This document shows positions 54,607 to 64,000 of a stretch of 64,000 nt of DNA, piece by piece (the first letter of the stretch is position 1; each line of letters opens with the position of its first letter). The notes beneath the pieces were generated by a model. That model made no database searches, was not told the origin of the DNA, and saw nothing but the letters and a program-made list of their open reading frames with translations. This DNA comes from TMED23 sp964643045 (GTDB taxonomy: Bacteria; Pseudomonadota; Alphaproteobacteria; Rhodospirillales; UBA2165), in the NCBI GenBank assembly GCA_964643045.1, contig CAZXSC010000002.1:33688-97687 (forward strand), written 5' to 3'. The position numbers were made by a program, and so were the translations under genes.

Positions 54607-55296
54607 TTACATCACACCTATTACATTTATTAAAAAACTTGCCAATTCAGTTGCTGGTATAACGATGACCCACATAAATATATTTAAATCAAAGCCCAAC
54701 TGATCGCCAACCCACGGCAACAAAAATAATGCACATAAGATAATACTAAACCCAACTCGCTCCAACCGTTCAAATCGCTGGGCTATCACTGGAGGTAAAA
54801 TTCCGATTACTGCACGCCCTCCATCAAGCGGCAAGATCGGAATCATATTGAAAATACAAAGGATTAGATTGAAAAAAATTAAAATCATAAGATTATCTAT
54901 TATCCAACTTTGTAAAAAAATAGGTGCCAACTGAACAAGATTAAGTAGCAGGGCAGCAATAATCGCGAGAATCAAATTTGAGGCAGGCCCAGCAAGAGCA
55001 ACCAGCACCGTATCTCTTCGGGGTTTCGAAAGTGCAAAAAAATTTACTGGCACTGGTTTCGCGTAACCAAAGCAAAGTTTGCCTCCAGAAAATAGCAATA
55101 AAAATGCCGGCAAAAAAAGAGTTCCAAAAAGATCTAAATGCTTGATAGGATTTAAGGTAATTCGACCATGGAGAAATGCTGTATCGTCTCCCAATTTCCA
55201 TGCAATCCATCCATGTGCTATTTCATGCAAAGTCACCGAAATGATAATTGGAAAAACCCAGACAGATATCTTATAAAAAATAACATACACATCCAT
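54607..55296 (-). CDS. Site-2-type (M50) membrane metalloprotease
   Basis: Zinc intramembrane protease of 229 residues with five or so helices. The zinc site HEIAHGW is in the first helix, the C-terminal metal motif is NMIPILPLDGGRAV, and the conserved ALAGPASNLILAI loop is present. PDZ domains are absent, as in the small M50B subgroup. Substrates are unknown. It starts four bases after nagZ ends and ends four bases before scpA. Confidence 0.93.
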   Translation of the reverse strand: MDVYVIFYKISVWVFPIIISVTLHEIAHGWIAWKLGDDTAFLHGRITLNPIKHLDLFGTLFLPAFLLLFSGGKLCFGYAKPVPVNFFALSKPRRDTVLVALAGPASNLILAIIAALLLNLVQLAPIFLQSWIIDNLMILIFFNLILCIFNMIPILPLDGGRAVIGILPPVIAQRFERLERVGFSIILCALFLLPWVGDQLGFDLNIFMWVIVIPATELASFLINVIGVM

Positions 55297-55299
55297 ATC

Positions 55300-56313
55300 T
55301 TAACCTATTCCAAGTTCGGTTAAACGCTCGAAAGCCTCTATCTTATCCAGAATGCCAGACACTTCAGTTCGCGCTAATGCACTGTGTACCCGATTACAAG
55401 ATTCGTCTGGAAGTTGATAAATTACATCCGCAATTTCCAACATTTCCGACATATCACCGTTACAGTGCAATACTATGTCGCAGCCAGCTTCAAGTGAAGC
55501 CCTCGCCCGTTCGGCTAAGCTTCCCTTTAACGCCCGCATTGACAAATCATCTGATATCAGTATGCCCCTAAAGCCAATTTCTTTACGAATGACATCTTGG
55601 ATAATCTTGCGAGAGATCGTTGCGGGGTAATTTGCATCTATAGCGCTATAAATGATATGTGCCGTCATAGCGAATGGCATGTCTCTCAATAGTTTGAACG
55701 GCAAAAAGTCAGTTTGAGATAAATCCTCCCAATCTGCCGTCACAATTGGGAGAATTTTATGACTATCAACGTTAGCCCGCCCATGACCTGGAATATGCTT
55801 AATGATCGGCAGAACCCCTTCCTGCATCAAACTATCACATACAATTCTTCCCAAGGTCGATACCTGTTGTACGTCAGTGCCAAGTGCCCGATCACCAATG
55901 ATAGGATCAACCTCTCCTAAAGGAACGTCCAGTAAAGGCAAGCAGTTCACATTTATGCCGAGCTCACGCAGTTCGTGGCCAATTAAGCGGATATTCAAAT
56001 TTAAGGCCTCACAAGCTAGTCCAACATCCTTATTAGCTAATTCTGCAAACACCTTTGCTGCTGGCGGATCTCTCCAATGAGGAGCACCAAGCCGCACTAC
56101 GCGGCCACCTTCTTGATCAATTAAGACTGGGGCATTTGCATTGTTAATCGAGGCTCGCAGATCCTTGATTAATTTCTTCAACTGTCGGGGATTAACACAA
56201 TTGCGCGCAAATAAAATAAAGCCAACAGGCCTACTTTCCGAGAAGAAAACCATTTCCTCAGACTTTAATTCTGGTCCCATACAACCAAAAATTGCAGCTT
56301 TATAATGGACCAT
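55300..56313 (-). CDS. nagZ: Beta-N-acetylhexosaminidase
   Basis: Family 3 glycoside hydrolase that removes GlcNAc from 1,6-anhydro-muropeptides in cell-wall recycling; 337 residues, cytoplasmic. VLIDQEGGRVVRLGAP binds substrate, KHIPGHGRANVDSHKILP carries the mobile His-Asp loop typical of NagZ, and the nucleophile Asp is in ILISDDLSMRAL. Gene order argS-SPOR-nagZ-M50-scpA is conserved in Alphaproteobacteria. Confidence 0.96.
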   Translation of the reverse strand: MVHYKAAIFGCMGPELKSEEMVFFSESRPVGFILFARNCVNPRQLKKLIKDLRASINNANAPVLIDQEGGRVVRLGAPHWRDPPAAKVFAELANKDVGLACEALNLNIRLIGHELRELGINVNCLPLLDVPLGEVDPIIGDRALGTDVQQVSTLGRIVCDSLMQEGVLPIIKHIPGHGRANVDSHKILPIVTADWEDLSQTDFLPFKLLRDMPFAMTAHIIYSAIDANYPATISRKIIQDVIRKEIGFRGILISDDLSMRALKGSLAERARASLEAGCDIVLHCNGDMSEMLEIADVIYQLPDESCNRVHSALARTEVSGILDKIEAFERLTELGIG

Positions 56314-56325
56314 CTGATCCAGCCC

Positions 56326-57342
56326 TTATTTTCCTGGACGAATCACTAGACAACCGACTTTTAATTTAGCTAGCGCCTGACAAAGAGCTTTAGCCCTGGC
56401 TCGATTGGCAAGAGGACCCGCCCGCAAACGAAAAAAAATGCCTTGTGTTCCAAGGTCCGCTCGAACTATATCAAGAGTTAATTTGCCAAGAAGCCTTTTA
56501 TTTTTCGTTCTCAAACGCACCCACTCTTTTTTTGCACTGTCTGCACTCCTCACGGCTGCGAGTTGAATTTGATAGGTTTTAGCTCTTTCAGATTCTTTAA
56601 CTATCCCAAAGCTTTTTGAAGAGATAATTTTTGATGCTGCCTTTGGTTCTGCCCTTGACTCAACTGGTACGCCTTTACTACTTCCACTAATATCAGGCTC
56701 CGACAACTCCTTACCCAATTCAGGTTTTCTAACAACCTTAACCTCTGCGGGAGTAGGTTGGGAACCTATCGTCTTCGGTATTTTAGCCCCGCCGTTGCGA
56801 CCTGCGATTAATTCGTCAGTTTGAACTAATTTTACCTTTGGTGGAGAAAGCGGCACTTCAGGACGAGGCAAAAGTTTTTCAGTTCTCTCTTCTGGAGGCT
56901 TTCTTTCCAAGCGATCATAAACTAGTTTATCACGGTCTGGGATATTAATTCCCCCAGGTTTTATTGGCCGCACTTTTATAGGTTCCTCAGGAGCCAGTAC
57001 AATAGGCAAACCGCCGGTATGTAACCCAAATAACTTATCACCCCATTGTGTCCAGGCCCCATAAGACCCGCACCCAATTATCAACAATAATAAAATAATT
57101 CTTATCCTGCCACCTATTCTACGTATAGGTCGCCTACTTATAGACTCAAACTCTAGTGTATCGGTTGACAAGTCGTTTTTAGTTAACTCATCAATTTCTT
57201 CAATAACTATATTATCATCCGAAGAACTCAAATCAGGTGAATCGTGCGGTGTATTCGAACTTGAAGACACGTCCGTTCCTTTTTTCATTGAATTTGTTGA
57301 ACTTTTCTCCTCCTGATTGCTTGGTATGTCATCAGATGTCAT
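56326..57342 (-). CDS. SPOR-domain membrane protein
   Basis: A 338-residue bitopic protein: acidic Ser-rich cytoplasmic start, one helix (IILLLLIIGCGSYGAW), a long Pro/Lys/Glu-rich periplasmic linker, and a C-terminal SPOR domain (TYQIQLAAVRSADSAKKEWV, IFFRLRAGPLANRARAKALC) that binds denuded septal peptidoglycan. Likely helps cell division. The ATG at 57342 starts one base past the argS stop with AGGAG upstream; the longer frame runs into argS. Confidence 0.92.
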   Translation of the reverse strand: MTSDDIPSNQEEKSSTNSMKKGTDVSSSSNTPHDSPDLSSSDDNIVIEEIDELTKNDLSTDTLEFESISRRPIRRIGGRIRIILLLLIIGCGSYGAWTQWGDKLFGLHTGGLPIVLAPEEPIKVRPIKPGGINIPDRDKLVYDRLERKPPEERTEKLLPRPEVPLSPPKVKLVQTDELIAGRNGGAKIPKTIGSQPTPAEVKVVRKPELGKELSEPDISGSSKGVPVESRAEPKAASKIISSKSFGIVKESERAKTYQIQLAAVRSADSAKKEWVRLRTKNKRLLGKLTLDIVRADLGTQGIFFRLRAGPLANRARAKALCQALAKLKVGCLVIRPGK

Positions 57343-57343
57343 A

Positions 57344-59107
57344 TCACATCTCCTGAATGGGTTCGACACCCATCACTTCTAATCCGGAGGCAATTACTAA
57401 CGCAAATGCTTTTACCATGGCCAATCGAGCAAAGGTCAAACGACGATCCTCCTTTGATAAAAAACGCAAGGACGTGTTCTCTTTACTTCCTTTGGCCCAA
57501 AGAGCATGAAATAACGCAGATAAATCATGTAAATAATAAGCAATCCTATGTGGTTCATACGCTTCCGCAGCACCCTTCAAAGTCTGCGGCCAGGCGGCCA
57601 TCTTCTTTATCAAACCAATCTCTGCCGAATCGGTCAAGTATCTGAAATCGGAATTCCCTAAGCTCTGGATCGATATCTCTTCCTTTTCGAACAATTCTGC
57701 CGCTTGACGAAGAACCGAACAGCATCGAGCATGTGAATATTGCACATAAAAAACGGGATTATCCCGGCTTTGTTCCATTACTTGGGAAAGATCAAAATCA
57801 AGTTGTGCATCATTTTTACGAGTAAGCATTATGAAACGAACAACATCTTTTCCAACCTTATCAATTAGCTCTCGTAAGGTTATAAAAGTTCCCGCCCGCT
57901 TCGACATTTTAACAGGTTTCCCATCATTCAATAAATTCACCATCTGGCAAAGTCTCACGTCAAGTTTACCACATTTGGCTGTAATGGCTTTAACTGCTGC
58001 CTGGATACGTTTGACATAACCGCCATGATCAGCACCCCAGATATTAATCATGGTCTTAAACCCACGATTGTATTTGTCCAGATGATAGGCCATATCAGTT
58101 GCAAAGTAGGTCCATGAATCGTCATATTTCCTAATTGGCCGATCAATATCATCACCAAATGTGGTGGCTCGAAATAACGTCTGGGGACGCTTTTCCCAAT
58201 TATCAACCTCCATGCCTTTAGGCGGGTCAAGTAAACCTTGATAGATTAGTTTACCTTCTTCAAGAATACGCATAACTTCATTAACACCGCCCCGCTCAAT
58301 TATATCACGTTCCGAAATAAAAACACCATGCTCTACCCCGAGCGCAGCCAAATCTTCACGAATTGTATCCATCATTGAATCTATTGCGAACGATCGTAAC
58401 GGCTCTAACCAAACGGATTCCTTCTCACCTTGCCATCTATTACCATCTCTTTCGATAAGCTTTTTGCTCACATCAACAAGGTATTCGCCAGGATAAAGTC
58501 CTTCTGGTATTTTACCAATCTCTTCACCTAGCGCTTCCAAATACCTAAGATGCAGCGACCGTGCCAGAACATCAACCTGCTGACCCGCATCGTTAATATA
58601 ATATTCTTTAGTAACATCATAACCAGATTTAATAAAAAGGTTGGCTAATGTATCCCCCACCACAGCCCCTCGGCCGTGTCCAATGTGCAAAGGTCCTGTT
58701 GGATTAGCTGAAACATATTCAATATTAATTGGTCTATTTTCCCCGATCTTTGATGCGCCGTAAGCTGAGCCCAAGCTTAGTACCTCTCCTAACCTTTCAT
58801 ACCAGAAAGTATTGGCTAATATTATATTAATGAACCCAGGACCTGCAATTTTTGCAGAGGCTACACATTCCAATTTTGATAAGCCCGCAATGATCCCAGC
58901 CGCAAGTTCGTGTGGATTTAACCCTACAGTTTTAGCTAAAACCATTGCGACATTAGTAGACACATCGCCATGTTTTGCATCACGGGGCGGCTCGACAGAA
59001 AATGGAGCAAAGTTTTGTTGCTTGGATAATTCTTCAGCGATCAAAGGATCTTTAAGAATTTCAACAATGCAATCTCGCATATATTCAAAATAATTTAACG
59101 CTGTCAT
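57344..59107 (-). CDS. argS: Arginyl-tRNA synthetase
   Basis: Class I synthetase charging tRNA-Arg; 587 residues. The N-terminal add-on domain (SKQQNFAPFSVEPPRDAKHG) recognises the tRNA D-loop, the HIGH motif is in NPTGPLHIGHGRGAVVGDTL, and KMSKR in GKPVKMSKRAGTFITLREL is the KMSKS-type loop. FYVQYSHARCCSVLRQA and the C-terminal DALR anticodon domain close the protein. It follows dgt by about 25 bases on the same strand. Confidence 0.98.
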   Translation of the reverse strand: MTALNYFEYMRDCIVEILKDPLIAEELSKQQNFAPFSVEPPRDAKHGDVSTNVAMVLAKTVGLNPHELAAGIIAGLSKLECVASAKIAGPGFINIILANTFWYERLGEVLSLGSAYGASKIGENRPINIEYVSANPTGPLHIGHGRGAVVGDTLANLFIKSGYDVTKEYYINDAGQQVDVLARSLHLRYLEALGEEIGKIPEGLYPGEYLVDVSKKLIERDGNRWQGEKESVWLEPLRSFAIDSMMDTIREDLAALGVEHGVFISERDIIERGGVNEVMRILEEGKLIYQGLLDPPKGMEVDNWEKRPQTLFRATTFGDDIDRPIRKYDDSWTYFATDMAYHLDKYNRGFKTMINIWGADHGGYVKRIQAAVKAITAKCGKLDVRLCQMVNLLNDGKPVKMSKRAGTFITLRELIDKVGKDVVRFIMLTRKNDAQLDFDLSQVMEQSRDNPVFYVQYSHARCCSVLRQAAELFEKEEISIQSLGNSDFRYLTDSAEIGLIKKMAAWPQTLKGAAEAYEPHRIAYYLHDLSALFHALWAKGSKENTSLRFLSKEDRRLTFARLAMVKAFALVIASGLEVMGVEPIQEM

Positions 59108-59132
59108 AACTAAAGGATTCTCTTTACTCCTA

Positions 59133-60326
59133 TCATGAACTTTGTTTCTTCTTTACAACTAGTTTATCGTATTCGCCATAGGCAAACCGGTCCGTCATAC
59201 CGGCAATATAATCTGCTACCAATTTTGCTGTCTGTTCTTCACTATCGTTATTGGCTTGTTTTTGCCATTCATTCGGAAGATGATTGGGGTTCATCAATAT
59301 TAGTTTAAATAACTCTCTTATCACGTGATCTGCTTTAACCGTCATTTGGCGCACACGTTTGTGCTGATACATGTTTTTGAAAAGAAAATCTTTAAGAACC
59401 CTATCTATCTCATGCATCTTCTCTGAAAATGAAATCACCGGGTAATCTAAAGCACGTATATCATCTACATTTTTCAGCGCTACCTTTTTTAACCTTTGCT
59501 GCGATGCTGTCAAACAATCACCAACCATTTTGCCAATTAATGTACGAACAGCTTCGTGCCGCTGACGAGACCTACTAATATCGGGATTTCTCTGGACAAC
59601 ACTTTCAAAACTTTTACCAATCAATGGCAATTCAAATAATTCCTCTATTACAAACAAATTGGCACGCAGTCCATCATCAATGTCGTGATTATTGTAGGCT
59701 ATATCATCAGCCAAAGAAGCAACCTGTGCCTCACCGCTTGCAAAAGAGCCTAATAAAAGATCGTTTTTAGAATTATAATTACGTATTTCGAACGGTAAAG
59801 GCTTTGCCGTATCAACTTCTATAAGTGGCCCATTGTGCTTAACCGTGCCCTCTATCGTTTCCCAACTAAGGTTTAAACCATCAAAGTCCGGATAACGCTG
59901 CTCTAACCGGGTAATAACAGCTAAAGTCTGTGCATTATGGTCGAAACCGCCATAAGGTATCATTACGTCAGCCAGAGCATATTCACCCGAATGTCCGAAC
60001 GGTGGATGTCCCAAATCATGTGCCAGCGCCAACGCCTCAGCCAGATCTTGATTTAGACCTAAACAACGCGCCAACGTTCGCGCGATTTGCGATACTTCTA
60101 ACGTATGAGTTAAGCGCGTCCTGTAATGGTCTCCCTCGTGATTCACAAATACTTGGGTTTTGTACTCTAGACGACGGAAAGCTGTCGAATGAATAATACG
60201 ATCACGATCTCGCTGAAAACAGTCCCGGGTATTGCTATCAGGTTCCGGATATAAGCGACCCCTACTTAAATCAGGAAAACACGCATATGGAGCAAGTTTG
60301 ATAATATTTGAATAATGTTTGTTCAT
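59133..60326 (-). CDS. dgt: Deoxyguanosinetriphosphate triphosphohydrolase-like protein
   Basis: HD-domain dNTPase of 397 residues which hydrolyses dGTP (or other dNTPs) to the nucleoside and triphosphate. RDRDRIIHSTAFRRLEYKTQ, YRTRLTHTLEVSQIARTLAR and the HD motif ALALAHDLGHPPFGHSGEYA are intact, with ADDIAYNNHDIDDGLRA further on. The type is the short alphaproteobacterial dGTPase-like form. It is divergent from erpA, an order common in this class. Confidence 0.95.
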   Translation of the reverse strand: MNKHYSNIIKLAPYACFPDLSRGRLYPEPDSNTRDCFQRDRDRIIHSTAFRRLEYKTQVFVNHEGDHYRTRLTHTLEVSQIARTLARCLGLNQDLAEALALAHDLGHPPFGHSGEYALADVMIPYGGFDHNAQTLAVITRLEQRYPDFDGLNLSWETIEGTVKHNGPLIEVDTAKPLPFEIRNYNSKNDLLLGSFASGEAQVASLADDIAYNNHDIDDGLRANLFVIEELFELPLIGKSFESVVQRNPDISRSRQRHEAVRTLIGKMVGDCLTASQQRLKKVALKNVDDIRALDYPVISFSEKMHEIDRVLKDFLFKNMYQHKRVRQMTVKADHVIRELFKLILMNPNHLPNEWQKQANNDSEEQTAKLVADYIAGMTDRFAYGEYDKLVVKKKQSS

Positions 60327-60465
60327 AGTCGCTAACTAGAAATAAATCACTAAAAATCCCAAAAAATATTGAGAAAACTAATCAAAGGCAATTTGACATT
60401 TTTTTTTATAAGGTTACATAGATAAATATTAATAGTTATTACTACATAAATTAATTTAAGGTAAG

Positions 60466-60804
60466 ATGACAGTGATGAGTTCAATTTCAATTACTGAAAA
60501 TGCTGCAAACCGGATTGGAGAACTAATAATCTCTGAAGGGTCCAACGAGACGAGATTACGTATTCTAGTGTCGGCAGGAGGTTGTTCTGGGTTTTCATAC
60601 AGCTTTGAACTTGACGACAACCAAACCGATGAAGATAAAGTTTTTGAATCCCATGGCGTTCAAGTAATAATCGACGAAATGTCTCTTGAAATATTAGGTA
60701 GTTCGGAAGTTGATTTTGTTGAAGACCTTATGGGGGCAGCTTTCAGACTCAATATACCAAATGCTACTTCTTCCTGCGGTTGTGGCGTTTCGTTCGCTGT
60801 TTAA
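60466..60804 (+). CDS. erpA: A-type iron-sulphur cluster carrier
   Basis: Delivers iron-sulphur clusters to target enzymes; 112 residues. The three conserved cysteines are in SAGGCSGFSYSFELD and at the end in SSCGCGVSFAV, and the intervening LEILGSSEVDFVEDLMGAAF is typical. It may start at the ATG 60466 or at 60475. Named ErpA because of the context divergent from dgt and followed by xth; IscA is the alternative. Confidence 0.92.
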   Translation: MTVMSSISITENAANRIGELIISEGSNETRLRILVSAGGCSGFSYSFELDDNQTDEDKVFESHGVQVIIDEMSLEILGSSEVDFVEDLMGAAFRLNIPNATSSCGCGVSFAV

Positions 60805-60878
60805 TATAATTAACTAACTGATAATGGATGCGATAGAAAGGCTGAATTACAGCTGGGTTCTTAATGGGCTAATGTTAG

Positions 60879-61652
60879 ATGATTAAAATTGCAACTTGGA
60901 ACGTTAATTCAGTTAAAGCTCGCTTGCCTCATTTACTCAGGTGGCTTGATGAGTTTTCTCCTAACATTGTCCTACTACAGGAGCTTAAGTGTCTGGCAGA
61001 AGCCTTTCCATATGACGAAGTTGGGGACAAAGGCTATAATATAGCTATTTCTGGTCAAAAAACCTACAACGGTGTAGCCATACTCTCAAGATCACCAATT
61101 GACATAGAATTAACTGAGTTACCAGGTAACAGCGATGATAATCAAGCACGATATATTGAGGGGTTTACCGGTGGTGTGCGGGTAGCTGCGATTTATCTTC
61201 CAAATGGGAACCCCGTAGACACAGAAAAATTTCCTTATAAACTCGATTTCATGGAGCGCCTTTATAATCGCGCCAAAGAACTTCTAATAACAGAGGATCC
61301 ATTTGTACTCGGCGGCGATTATAATGTAATCCCTGAAGATGCTGATGTCTATGAACCCGAAAACTGGAGAGACGACGCGTTATTCCGTCCCGAAACCCTC
61401 GCAGCGTGGCGTAAGTTGGTCTACCTTGGGCTAACCGACGCTTTCCGCGCTTTCAATCAAGAGCAAGGTCAATACTCGTATTGGGATTACCGCGCCGGTG
61501 CATGGAATAAAGATAATGGCTTACGCATTGACCATCTATTACTTTCACCACAAGCTGCCGATCTTCTGACTGGATCTAATATTGACCGTTCACCACGAGG
61601 TTGGGAAAAGCCATCGGATCATACGCCTGTTTGGTGCGAATTAAATATTTAA
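60879..61652 (+). CDS. xth: Exodeoxyribonuclease III
   Basis: AP endonuclease/3'-exonuclease of base-excision repair; 257 residues. KIATWNVNSVKARLPHLLRW, the metal-binding Glu in IVLLQELKC, GGDYNVIPEDADVY, and the C-terminal LRIDHLLLSPQA with SDHTPVWCEL carry the catalytic Asp, Asn and His residues. It starts 74 bases after erpA and may be read with it. It complements the uracil glycosylase and UvrA elsewhere in the window. Confidence 0.96.
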   Translation: MIKIATWNVNSVKARLPHLLRWLDEFSPNIVLLQELKCLAEAFPYDEVGDKGYNIAISGQKTYNGVAILSRSPIDIELTELPGNSDDNQARYIEGFTGGVRVAAIYLPNGNPVDTEKFPYKLDFMERLYNRAKELLITEDPFVLGGDYNVIPEDADVYEPENWRDDALFRPETLAAWRKLVYLGLTDAFRAFNQEQGQYSYWDYRAGAWNKDNGLRIDHLLLSPQAADLLTGSNIDRSPRGWEKPSDHTPVWCELNI

Positions 61653-61800
61653 TCACCAAATTTCTGTTATTATTTTGATATACTATCCTAAACTGGATAA
61701 TCCCATTGTAGCAATAAATAGATTCTGCTAGAACATTAGCACAAAAGGAATAGTTATTATTCCTGCACTCATACTAAGAAGTCCATAAAGGGAGCAAAAT

Positions 61801-62856
61801 ATGTCAAAATCACCAGCGAAGTTATTAATTGCAAGTGCGGCTCTTGCCGCATCGATTGGCGTAGGAACCGTGAAACCGTTAAATGCTGCAGAATTTAATT
61901 TGCGTATGCATAGTTTTATTCCACCCGTCGCAAACCCAGCCAAAACTTGGTTAATACCATGGGCAAAAAAAATCAAAAAGGCATCAGGTGGCCGTATTAA
62001 TGTTAAAACTTTTTGGAAAATGCAACTAGGGGGCAAACCTCAGGCATTACTTGATCAAGTTCGTGACGGTGTTGTTGATATGGTCTGGACACTTCCAGGT
62101 TTTACAACGGGGCGCATGCCAAGAGCGGAAATTTTTGAGCTGCCTTTTCTCCATAAGGATGCGTTATCATCAACTCTTGCTTTACAAGATTATAAGGATA
62201 AACATTTAGGCAAAGAAACATCGGATTTTCACGTCTTATTGATGCATGTTCATGCTGGTGTTCTCTTCATGACTAAAAAACCTGTTCGTAAAATGGCAGA
62301 CCTAAAGGGAATGAAAATGCGTGGTGCCAATAGGACTTCAGTATTGTTGCTTCAGGCCCTTGGAGCAGACGGGATTGCCACACCGTTAGGTCGAATTCCA
62401 CCAATGCTTTCGAAAGGTGTGATCGACGGTGTTTTGCTACCGTATGAAATCGCACCAGCGGTAAAAATGCATGAATTAGGTAAATATTTTACTGATCTTG
62501 CTGCCCCGGCACGCCGAATGAATACTGCAGTATTTACCTTTCTTATGAACAAGAAAAGTTATGCTAAATTGCCAGCTGACATGAAGAGAGTTATCGATAA
62601 TAATTCCGGTAGAAACGTTGCTGCTGCTGCGGGTAAGAACTGGGAAGCTCTTGAAGCCCCAAGTAAAAAGATAATGCAATCAAAGAAAAAAAATAAGTTC
62701 TCGACCCTCAGTGCAACTGAATCTGATAAAATCAGAAAGGTAGCTCAAGCTGTGTACGGTAAGGTAGTATCAGAGTTAAAAAGCAAGCATGGTATCAATA
62801 ATGGGCAGCAACTCATAAACGATGCTCGGGCAATGATTGCTAAATATAGCAAGTAA
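61801..62856 (+). CDS. dctP: TRAP transporter substrate-binding protein, DctP family
   Basis: Periplasmic binding protein of 351 residues. A signal peptide covers residues 1-30 (MSKSPAKLLIASAALAAS, cleavage near LNAAEF). The DctP family pattern includes IPWAKKIKKASGGRINVKTF, GVVDMVWTLPGFTTGRMP, the signature DLKGMKMRGANRTSVLLLQA (with the Arg that usually binds a carboxylate) and GVIDGVLLPYEI. Likely binds an organic acid. AAGGGAGC precedes the ATG. Followed by the small and large membrane subunits, so a complete transporter is implied. Confidence 0.95.
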   Translation: MSKSPAKLLIASAALAASIGVGTVKPLNAAEFNLRMHSFIPPVANPAKTWLIPWAKKIKKASGGRINVKTFWKMQLGGKPQALLDQVRDGVVDMVWTLPGFTTGRMPRAEIFELPFLHKDALSSTLALQDYKDKHLGKETSDFHVLLMHVHAGVLFMTKKPVRKMADLKGMKMRGANRTSVLLLQALGADGIATPLGRIPPMLSKGVIDGVLLPYEIAPAVKMHELGKYFTDLAAPARRMNTAVFTFLMNKKSYAKLPADMKRVIDNNSGRNVAAAAGKNWEALEAPSKKIMQSKKKNKFSTLSATESDKIRKVAQAVYGKVVSELKSKHGINNGQQLINDARAMIAKYSK

Positions 62857-62876
62857 CCTTTCGAGCATAAAATACC

Positions 62877-63452
62877 GTGACTGAAGGTTTTGAAACAACC
62901 TCCCGGCCTACCGATAAGGTAGGCCGGGTTCTCTATAAATATTCAGCTGCCCTTGCGATCTTTGGTAGTTTCATCATTGGATTTATGGGACTATCAATAA
63001 CCGTTAGCGTAATCGGTCGGGCGACGGGTATTGGCTCAATCACGGGTATCTACGATTTAATAGAAATTTGGACATGTACAGCAATTTTCGCAGTATTACC
63101 TTACTGTCAATTAATGCGAGAAAACGTTATTGTCGACTTCATCTTAACCCGAGCGTCAACACGAATGAAAGCAACTTGCGATGCCGCGGGAAGTCTCATA
63201 TTTTTACTAATTGGTGTATTGCTGACCTGGCGCCTTATTTATGGCGGCATAGATATGTATAATAACAATGAATCTTTTACGACAATTGGATTCCCGCGTT
63301 GGCTTTCGTTCCCTTATGCAACTTTATGTATGATGCTTCTAATAATTATCTGTTTCTATACTTTAGCTCGCAGTATTTCTGAAGCCAGGGCTAACAAGTT
63401 TATTGACGATTCCCTGAATCGTATCAGTCCCGAAATTCACGGTGAGCGTTAA
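62877..63452 (+). CDS. dctQ: TRAP transporter small membrane subunit, DctQ family
   Basis: Four-helix protein of 191 residues. SVIGRATGIGSITGIYDLIE and TAIFAVLPYCQLMRENVIVD are the DctQ signature, where the polar segment after the second helix carries the typical Gln and Arg. It begins at GTG 62877, about 20 bases after dctP, with a weak ribosome-binding site, and ends directly before the dctM ATG. Confidence 0.92.
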   Translation: MTEGFETTSRPTDKVGRVLYKYSAALAIFGSFIIGFMGLSITVSVIGRATGIGSITGIYDLIEIWTCTAIFAVLPYCQLMRENVIVDFILTRASTRMKATCDAAGSLIFLLIGVLLTWRLIYGGIDMYNNNESFTTIGFPRWLSFPYATLCMMLLIIICFYTLARSISEARANKFIDDSLNRISPEIHGER

Positions 63453-64000
63453 ATGTTCAATTTAACAGGTTTAGAATACGGAATTATTGGTTTTGTGGTT
63501 CTGATGGCACTCCTTGCTCTTAGAATTCCAATAGGTGTTGCCATGCTGTTAGTAGGTTTGGGCGGCTACGTTGAAATAGCTGGTAAGGCTGCCTTGCTCA
63601 GTTATCTTAAGACCGAGGTCTATTATAGATTTTCAACTTTTGATTTATCGGTCGCCCCTTTATTTATATTGATGGGACAACTCGCCTCAAAGGCAGGTTT
63701 ATCACAGGCGCTATTTACAGCAGCTCATCGCTGTTTAGGACATTTTCGAGGTGGTGTTGCCATGGCATCAGTTGGCGCCTGTGCTGGATTTGGAGCAATC
63801 AGTGGCTCTTCTTTAGCAACAGCTGCTATTATGGGCCAGGCGGCACTCCCAGAATTAAAGCGGTTCAAATATTCAGGCTCATTAGCAACTGGCTGTCTAG
63901 CCGCTGGCGGTACCCTTGGCATACTTATTCCACCGTCGTTAATACTAATAATCTATGCGGTTATGGTTGAAGCCAATATTGCTACTCTTTTTCAAGCCGC
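63453..64000 (+). CDS. dctM: TRAP transporter large membrane subunit, DctM family, cut by the window edge
   Basis: ATG at 63453 directly after the dctQ stop; the frame is open to base 64000 (about 182 residues visible). MALLALRIPIGVAMLLVGL, LSVAPLFILMGQLASKAGLS and GFGAISGSSLATAAIMGQAA followed by GGTLGILIPPSLILIIYAV are the DctM core, where the sodium-driven transport path lies. The full protein should have some 430 residues and twelve helices, so the C-terminal half is missing here. Confidence 0.95.
   Translation, partial: MFNLTGLEYGIIGFVVLMALLALRIPIGVAMLLVGLGGYVEIAGKAALLSYLKTEVYYRFSTFDLSVAPLFILMGQLASKAGLSQALFTAAHRCLGHFRGGVAMASVGACAGFGAISGSSLATAAIMGQAALPELKRFKYSGSLATGCLAAGGTLGILIPPSLILIIYAVMVEANIATLFQA

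Overview
The window is 64 kb of AT-rich, densely packed bacterial chromosome with mostly single-copy housekeeping genes. Several gene orders are those usual in Alphaproteobacteria: ssb-gyrA-coaD close to uvrA; argS-SPOR-nagZ-M50 protease-scpA-scpB-tatABC-serS-surE-pcm-LysM/M23 lipoprotein-yajC-secD-secF-Mth938; dgt divergent from erpA-xth; and a DctPQM TRAP transporter. Together with RdhA-like Fe-S proteins, an HpnE-like desaturase and many acyl-CoA and oxygenase genes, this suggests a heterotrophic, probably marine, Rhodospirillales-like alphaproteobacterium. That placement is inferred from gene content only. I saw no insertion sequence, prophage, CRISPR array or rRNA gene.

Layout. 1-5 kb: an amidase cut by the left edge, then a leftward group of NicC-like FAD monooxygenase, 2OG-Fe(II) oxygenase and BT1-type carrier, which looks like uptake and oxidation of a small heterocycle. 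5-10.6 kb: a PPOX-fold flavoprotein, ung, alanine dehydrogenase, a secreted dienelactone-hydrolase-like enzyme, an unrecognised exported protein and an SGNH hydrolase whose frame continues upstream of its first usual start codon. 10.8-14.4 kb: an operon of two overlapping RdhA-like ferredoxin proteins and an acyl-CoA synthetase. 14.5-18.8 kb: cytochrome b561, tRNA-Lys, coaD, gyrA. 19-28.4 kb: two MFS carriers, an alpha/beta hydrolase, ssb, a VanB-like reductase, uvrA, trmFO. 28.6-36 kb: an ankyrin protein with a long basic linker, an HpnE-like desaturase, a 31-residue membrane peptide before a PuuD-like protein, a DUF6787-like protein, an acyl-CoA dehydrogenase and two facing zinc alcohol dehydrogenases.

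36-44.7 kb is one leftward unit running yajC-secD-secF-Mth938 and then three glycosyltransferases and an alcohol dehydrogenase. The Mth938 gene has no ATG, GTG or TTG start and would be lost in a plain ORF search. 45-60.3 kb is the long housekeeping run (cell envelope, Tat export, chromosome segregation by ScpAB, tRNA charging, muropeptide recycling), interrupted by bolA and a glycosyltransferase-like gene between scpB and tatA. 60.4-64 kb holds erpA, xth and the TRAP transporter, whose large subunit runs off the right edge.

The points most worth a second look are the RdhA-like pair with its acyl-CoA ligase, the hidden Mth938 gene, the hairpin-rich leader and 31-residue peptide before the PuuD-like gene, the ankyrin/basic-linker protein, and an amber codon ending scpB that is followed by an open acidic tail in the same frame.
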